Shown: positions 15,247 through 17,952 of the stretch, in pieces
Layout: the number at the start of each line of letters is the position of its first letter
Numbering within the stretch: position 1 is the stretch's first letter
Assembly (NCBI GenBank): GCA_041625325.1
Contig: JBFJTN010000050.1
Span: 1-17,952, forward strand
Direction of reading: 5' to 3'
Source of the DNA: Oceanococcus sp041625325
Lineage (GTDB): Bacteria; Pseudomonadota; Gammaproteobacteria; Nevskiales; Oceanococcaceae
DNA length: 17,952 nucleotides
Notes under the pieces: model-generated
Told to the model about the DNA's origin: nothing
What the model saw: the letters and a program-made list of their open reading frames with translations, nothing else
Database searches by the model: none
Translations under genes and position numbers: made by a program

Positions 15247-15761
15247 ATGCGGTGAGTTCCCCCCTCGATGTGCTGTACCGGACGCGCAGCTGCGACGGTT
15301 TTCGCATCGTTCCGGTCTACCGCCGCCTGGACGCGACGCTGGCCGGGCGGATCGTGAACCTGTGGGAACGACACCGCCTGTTGCCGGAACAGGCCGACCC
15401 CACCCGACGCCTGGACACGGTGGTCTGCGTGGCCTTCGATCCCTTCGGTGAGCTCGCGGCGGTCAATTCCGCTCGCCGCGTTCACCTGGACGGTCGCCTG
15501 CTGTTCGACTACCGCATCTTCATCCGCCCACGAAACGGGGTTCCCCGGCTCAAGGTCGAGATGACCCGCAGCGCCCGCGAGTTGCTCGCGAGGGTGCCGT
15601 TGGAACAGCCGCCGGAAGCGCTGCTCCTGAGCTTCGCGAACCCCCGACTGAATCGCGACGAAGTGATACGCGAGCTGACCGCTGCCGGTTACCGCCAATG
15701 GCTCACCCCGCGCGGCCGCGCAGCCTGGCTTTACGAGTTCGACCCGTCCCAGCGTCTGTGA
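15243..15761 (+). CDS. possible GNAT-like acyltransferase, last gene of the operon
   Basis: The product has 172 residues from the ATG that overlaps the sulfotransferase stop (ATGA). Upstream in-frame starts lie inside that gene and are unlikely. The protein is cytosolic and mixed alpha/beta. An N-terminal helix (LAGRIVNLWERHRLLP) is followed by a strand (TVVCVAFDPFGELAAVNSARRVH), a buried strand pair around LLFDYRIFIRP, helices (SARELLARVP) and a C-terminal helix (RDEVIRELTAAGYRQW). This order is compatible with an N-acyltransferase (GNAT) fold, but the diagnostic acetyl-CoA loop (Q/RxxGxG/A) is not clear. Tight coupling to the sulfotransferase ties it to the same pathway. Treat the fold as a guess and the gene as real. 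Confidence 0.65.
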   Translation: MNAVSSPLDVLYRTRSCDGFRIVPVYRRLDATLAGRIVNLWERHRLLPEQADPTRRLDTVVCVAFDPFGELAAVNSARRVHLDGRLLFDYRIFIRPRNGVPRLKVEMTRSARELLARVPLEQPPEALLLSFANPRLNRDEVIRELTAAGYRQWLTPRGRAAWLYEFDPSQRL

Positions 15762-15793
15762 TCCGGTCACGCCCGGCTGACACCCACCAGGCC

Positions 15794-15819
15794 CGGACTC
15801 ACGCAATCGCATGAGTCCG
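15794..15819. repeat. inverted repeat upstream of the dehydrogenase gene
   Basis: Perfect 8-base arms CGGACTCA (15794-15801) and TGAGTCCG (15812-15819) flank a 10-base loop. It lies 32 bases after the operon's last stop and overlaps the expected -35 position of the promoter below. It could be a transcription-factor operator or a T-run-less terminator for the preceding operon. Confidence 0.45.
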
Positions 15820-15836
15820 CAGGGATACGCGCGGGC

Positions 15837-15842
15837 TATGAT
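15837..15842 (+). promoter_or_regulatory. candidate -10 box of the dehydrogenase gene
   Basis: TATGAT matches the -10 consensus at 5 of 6 bases and lies 31 bases before the ATG. No good -35 box is present at 17 bases upstream, where the inverted repeat ends. This fits an activator-dependent or repressed promoter. A GAGG Shine-Dalgarno (15860-15863) sits 10 bases before the ATG. Confidence 0.4.
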
Positions 15843-15873
15843 GCGGCGCAAAATCCTTCGAGGCTAACCCCGC

Positions 15874-16806
15874 ATGACCTGGACCGCTTCCGACATACCC
15901 TCCCTGTCCGGCCGCACCGCCATTGTCACCGGCGCCAACAGTGGCATCGGGCTGGAAACCGCCGCCGGCCTGGCCGAGCGCGGCGCCACCGTCATCATGG
16001 CCTGCCGCAATCTGGCCAAGGCGGAGAAGGCCGCGGACAGCCTGCGGACACGCCAGTTGCCGGGCGAGATCCGCCTGATGCAGCTGGACGTCGCCAATCT
16101 GTCATCGGTGCGCGCCTTCGCCGAGGAATTTTCGGCGCAGCACCCCTGCCTCGATCTGCTGATCAACAACGCCGGCGTGATGGGCGCGACAAAGATCCTG
16201 CGTACGAAGGACGGCTTCGAGTCCCAGTTCGGCACCAATCATCTGGGTCACTTCGCCCTGACCGGCCTGCTGCTGGAGCGTCTCAAGGCCGCCCCGGCGC
16301 CGCGCGTGATCGCGGTCTCCTCGGTGGCGCACAAGGCGACCCAGGGCATCGACTTCGATGACCCGAATTACGAGCGCGGCGGCTACAAGCCCTTTCTGGG
16401 CTACGCCCGCAGCAAGCTGGCCAATCTGCTGTTCATGTTCGAGCTGGACCGGCGCTGCAAGGCGGCCGGCCTGCCGCTCATCGCCGCGGCGGCGCATCCC
16501 GGCTACACCGCCAGCAACATCACCAGCGGGGCCAACCCGGAGGGCAGCCGGATCAAGGATTTTCTGGTCGGCATCGGCAATCGCTTCTTTGCCATGTCCG
16601 CCGTCGGTGGCGCCCGCCCGACCCTTTACGCCGCCACCCATGCGGATATCCGTGGCGGCGAGTTCATCGGCCCGGTGGGCCCGCTGCAGTTCTGGGGGCC
16701 GCCCGGTCCCGTGGCGCGCAAGGCCACCGCCAGCGATCCGCAGGCTGCCAGCCGCCTGTGGAGCCTGTCGCAGGAACTGACCGGCGTACGCATGCTCGAC
16801 GACTGA
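15874..16806 (+). CDS. short-chain dehydrogenase/reductase
   Basis: The product has 310 residues, the usual length for the retinol-dehydrogenase-like or protochlorophyllide-reductase-like branch of classical SDR enzymes. It has the Rossmann glycine motif TGANSGIG (19-26), the structural NNAG (98-101), catalytic serine in AVSSVAH (149-150), and the catalytic tyrosine and lysine in YARSK (177-181), followed by HPGYT. All catalytic residues are present, so it should be an active NAD(P)H-dependent oxidoreductase on alcohol or carbonyl substrates in the cytosol. ACRN after the second strand, with an arginine, favours NADPH. The physiological substrate is unknown. It stands alone between two intergenic regions, with its own likely promoter, and is probably not part of the upstream operon. 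Confidence 0.92.
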   Translation: MTWTASDIPSLSGRTAIVTGANSGIGLETAAGLAERGATVIMACRNLAKAEKAADSLRTRQLPGEIRLMQLDVANLSSVRAFAEEFSAQHPCLDLLINNAGVMGATKILRTKDGFESQFGTNHLGHFALTGLLLERLKAAPAPRVIAVSSVAHKATQGIDFDDPNYERGGYKPFLGYARSKLANLLFMFELDRRCKAAGLPLIAAAAHPGYTASNITSGANPEGSRIKDFLVGIGNRFFAMSAVGGARPTLYAATHADIRGGEFIGPVGPLQFWGPPGPVARKATASDPQAASRLWSLSQELTGVRMLDD

Positions 16807-17313
16807 AGCGGCAGCCGCGGAAGCCTTCGCCTGACGACGGACCCGCCTGCGCCCGCCCGAGCACAGCGATACCGGAACAGGACCAGCCCGAGTTCTGATG
16901 GGAAAGCCCGCTCTGGCGGAACGCCCCATAGGATCTCCGGCTCGATCGGTGGCCCGGTTTCCGCGCGTGCCATGCCTGGAGTTGGCCACCGTCCGTCAGA
17001 CGCCCCGCCGCAGAGCGCCGCAGACCGGCCCGGATCGGTACGCCTGCGTGACACTCACCCCGGCACCGCCCGCCCCCCGCGATCAGCCCGTCAAGGACGG
17101 AGCGATCACCGACCGGCCATCCCGCTGAACCTGGCGATGCCGGCCCACATACCTCATTCAGGGCAGGTCGTCGCCTCGATCATGCGTCATCTATAGGCAG
17201 AGCCTGGATGTCAGGCCCACAGGTCAGCGGCGCCCCGGCGCCCGATCGATGAAAACAAGCTGGAGACCGCGGACCGCAGCCTCACTGCGCAGCCGCGAAG
17301 GACAAGGGAATCC
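16807..17313. other. intergenic region before the TonB receptor gene
   Basis: About 500 bases hold no convincing gene. Open frames at 16898-17128 and 16972-17196 translate to Arg/Pro-rich sequence without domains or good ribosome binding sites. An 8-base inverted repeat, CGGTGGCC (16947-16954) and GGCCACCG (16984-16991), has a 29-base spacer and may be chance in DNA this rich in G and C. A weak -10-like TATAGG lies at 17192-17197 without a matching -35. I found no Fur-box-like sequence by eye. Confidence 0.5.
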
Positions 17314-17952
17314 GTGAACTACGCCGTGCTGGGCGCCCGTGGCGGCGCATGTGTCAAAGCTGTTTCAATCGCAACAGTGCGGGGCCTGTCCGTCACGCTG
17401 CTGGCGATATCCTCACTCTGGCTGGGCAGTCCGGACGTGCTGGCACAGGAGGAATCCGGGGATGGGGAAGCCGGCGCCGTTGACGCGGATCCGGTGGTGA
17501 TCGCCCTGGAGGAGGAGCCCGCCCCCCGTGTGCCAGCACCACGGACCCAGGGTCAGCTGGAAGAGATCATCGTCACCGCCCAGAAGCGCGCCGAATCCCT
17601 GCAGGAGACGCCGATCTCCCTGGCCAGCATGAATGCCGACCAACTGGAAAAGCTCGGGGTGGATGGTCTGGCTGATCTGGATGGCAAGGTGCCCGGGCTC
17701 AGCCTGGAACCCTTCCCCACCAGCAATGCGACCCTGCAGCTGTACATCCGCGGGGTGGGCATCATCGATTCACAGGTGACCCAGGATCCGGCCATCGGCA
17801 TCTACTACGACGGCATCTACATTTCCCGCTCGGTGGGCGCGGCCCTGGACATCGCCGATGTCGAGCGCATCGAGGTCCTGCGCGGCCCGCAGGGCACCCT
17901 GTACGGCCGCAATACCACCGGCGGCGCGGTGAACATCGTCACCCGCAAGCCC
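17314..17952 (+). CDS. TonB-dependent outer-membrane receptor, 5' part only
   Basis: The first 213 codons are present; the frame is open to the window end. I chose the GTG at 17314, with AAGGGA (17304-17309) as Shine-Dalgarno, because it yields a signal peptide (LSVTLLAISSLWLGS, cleavage after DVLA, about residue 44). An acidic, proline-containing stretch (45-82) is followed by the TonB-box-like EEIIVTAQKR (83-92) and the plug domain. Plug motifs include LQETPISLA, LYIRGVGI, IGIYYDGIYISR, IEVLRGPQGTLYGRNT and GGAVNIVTRKP. The 'EIIVTAQKR' style is common in receptors for siderophores, carbohydrates and aromatic or lipid compounds, so the ligand cannot be set from this part. The beta-barrel lies outside the window. 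Confidence 0.92.
   Translation, partial: MNYAVLGARGGACVKAVSIATVRGLSVTLLAISSLWLGSPDVLAQEESGDGEAGAVDADPVVIALEEEPAPRVPAPRTQGQLEEIIVTAQKRAESLQETPISLASMNADQLEKLGVDGLADLDGKVPGLSLEPFPTSNATLQLYIRGVGIIDSQVTQDPAIGIYYDGIYISRSVGAALDIADVERIEVLRGPQGTLYGRNTTGGAVNIVTRKP

Noticed and set aside
16898..17196. Overlapping short open frames before the TonB receptor gene
   Set aside because: Arg/Pro-rich translations, no ribosome binding site and no domains; the region behaves as intergenic.

Overview
The window is high-GC DNA with short gene gaps, frequent GTG starts and ATGA/GTGA stop-start overlaps. It carries an RND/MMPL exporter, Sec-type lipoprotein signals, an outer-membrane beta-barrel and a TonB-dependent receptor. 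This indicates a Gram-negative bacterium, most likely a high-GC gammaproteobacterium of the Xanthomonadales/Chromatiales type; the assignment rests on general gene style, not on a marker gene. No rRNA, tRNA, insertion sequence or CRISPR array is visible.

Layout. (1) Positions 63-4974 hold a plus-strand envelope-export operon: an RND/MMPL transporter, a periplasmic LolA-like lipid-carrier protein and a DUF1302-like outer-membrane barrel. Together they could form an inner membrane-periplasm-outer membrane route for a lipid-like substrate. (2) A strong hairpin that covers both stop codons separates this operon from two small convergent minus-strand genes (4996-6048). These encode a putative lipoprotein and a small cysteine-rich secreted protein, both of unknown function. 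(3) A gap of about 470 bases contains a strong leader hairpin and precedes a tight five-gene plus-strand operon (6515-15761). (4) A stand-alone short-chain dehydrogenase follows (15874-16806), then a gap of about 500 bases. (5) The 5' part of a TonB-dependent receptor gene runs off the end of the window.

The five-gene operon is the most unusual part. Its first gene encodes a 1767-residue mosaic lipoprotein. In order it has a lipobox, a carboxypeptidase-regulatory-like domain, cadherin-like/VCBS-type domains, a Calx-beta domain, a Thr-Pro linker, a LamG-like domain, thrombospondin-3 calcium repeats, a right-handed beta-helix, and a C-terminal tail with 10 tyrosines in the last 43 residues. Downstream lie a protein that looks like a PqqD/RRE-type winged helix fused to a GT-A-like glycosyltransferase, an unrecognised partner protein, a PAPS-dependent sulfotransferase-like protein and a possible GNAT-like protein. 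The last three junctions overlap or are separated by only 6 bases. My working hypothesis is a dedicated system that modifies a surface protein, perhaps by glycosylation and/or tyrosine sulfation of its tail. The enzyme folds are read from sequence motifs alone. The idea that they act on the co-encoded lipoprotein is inference.
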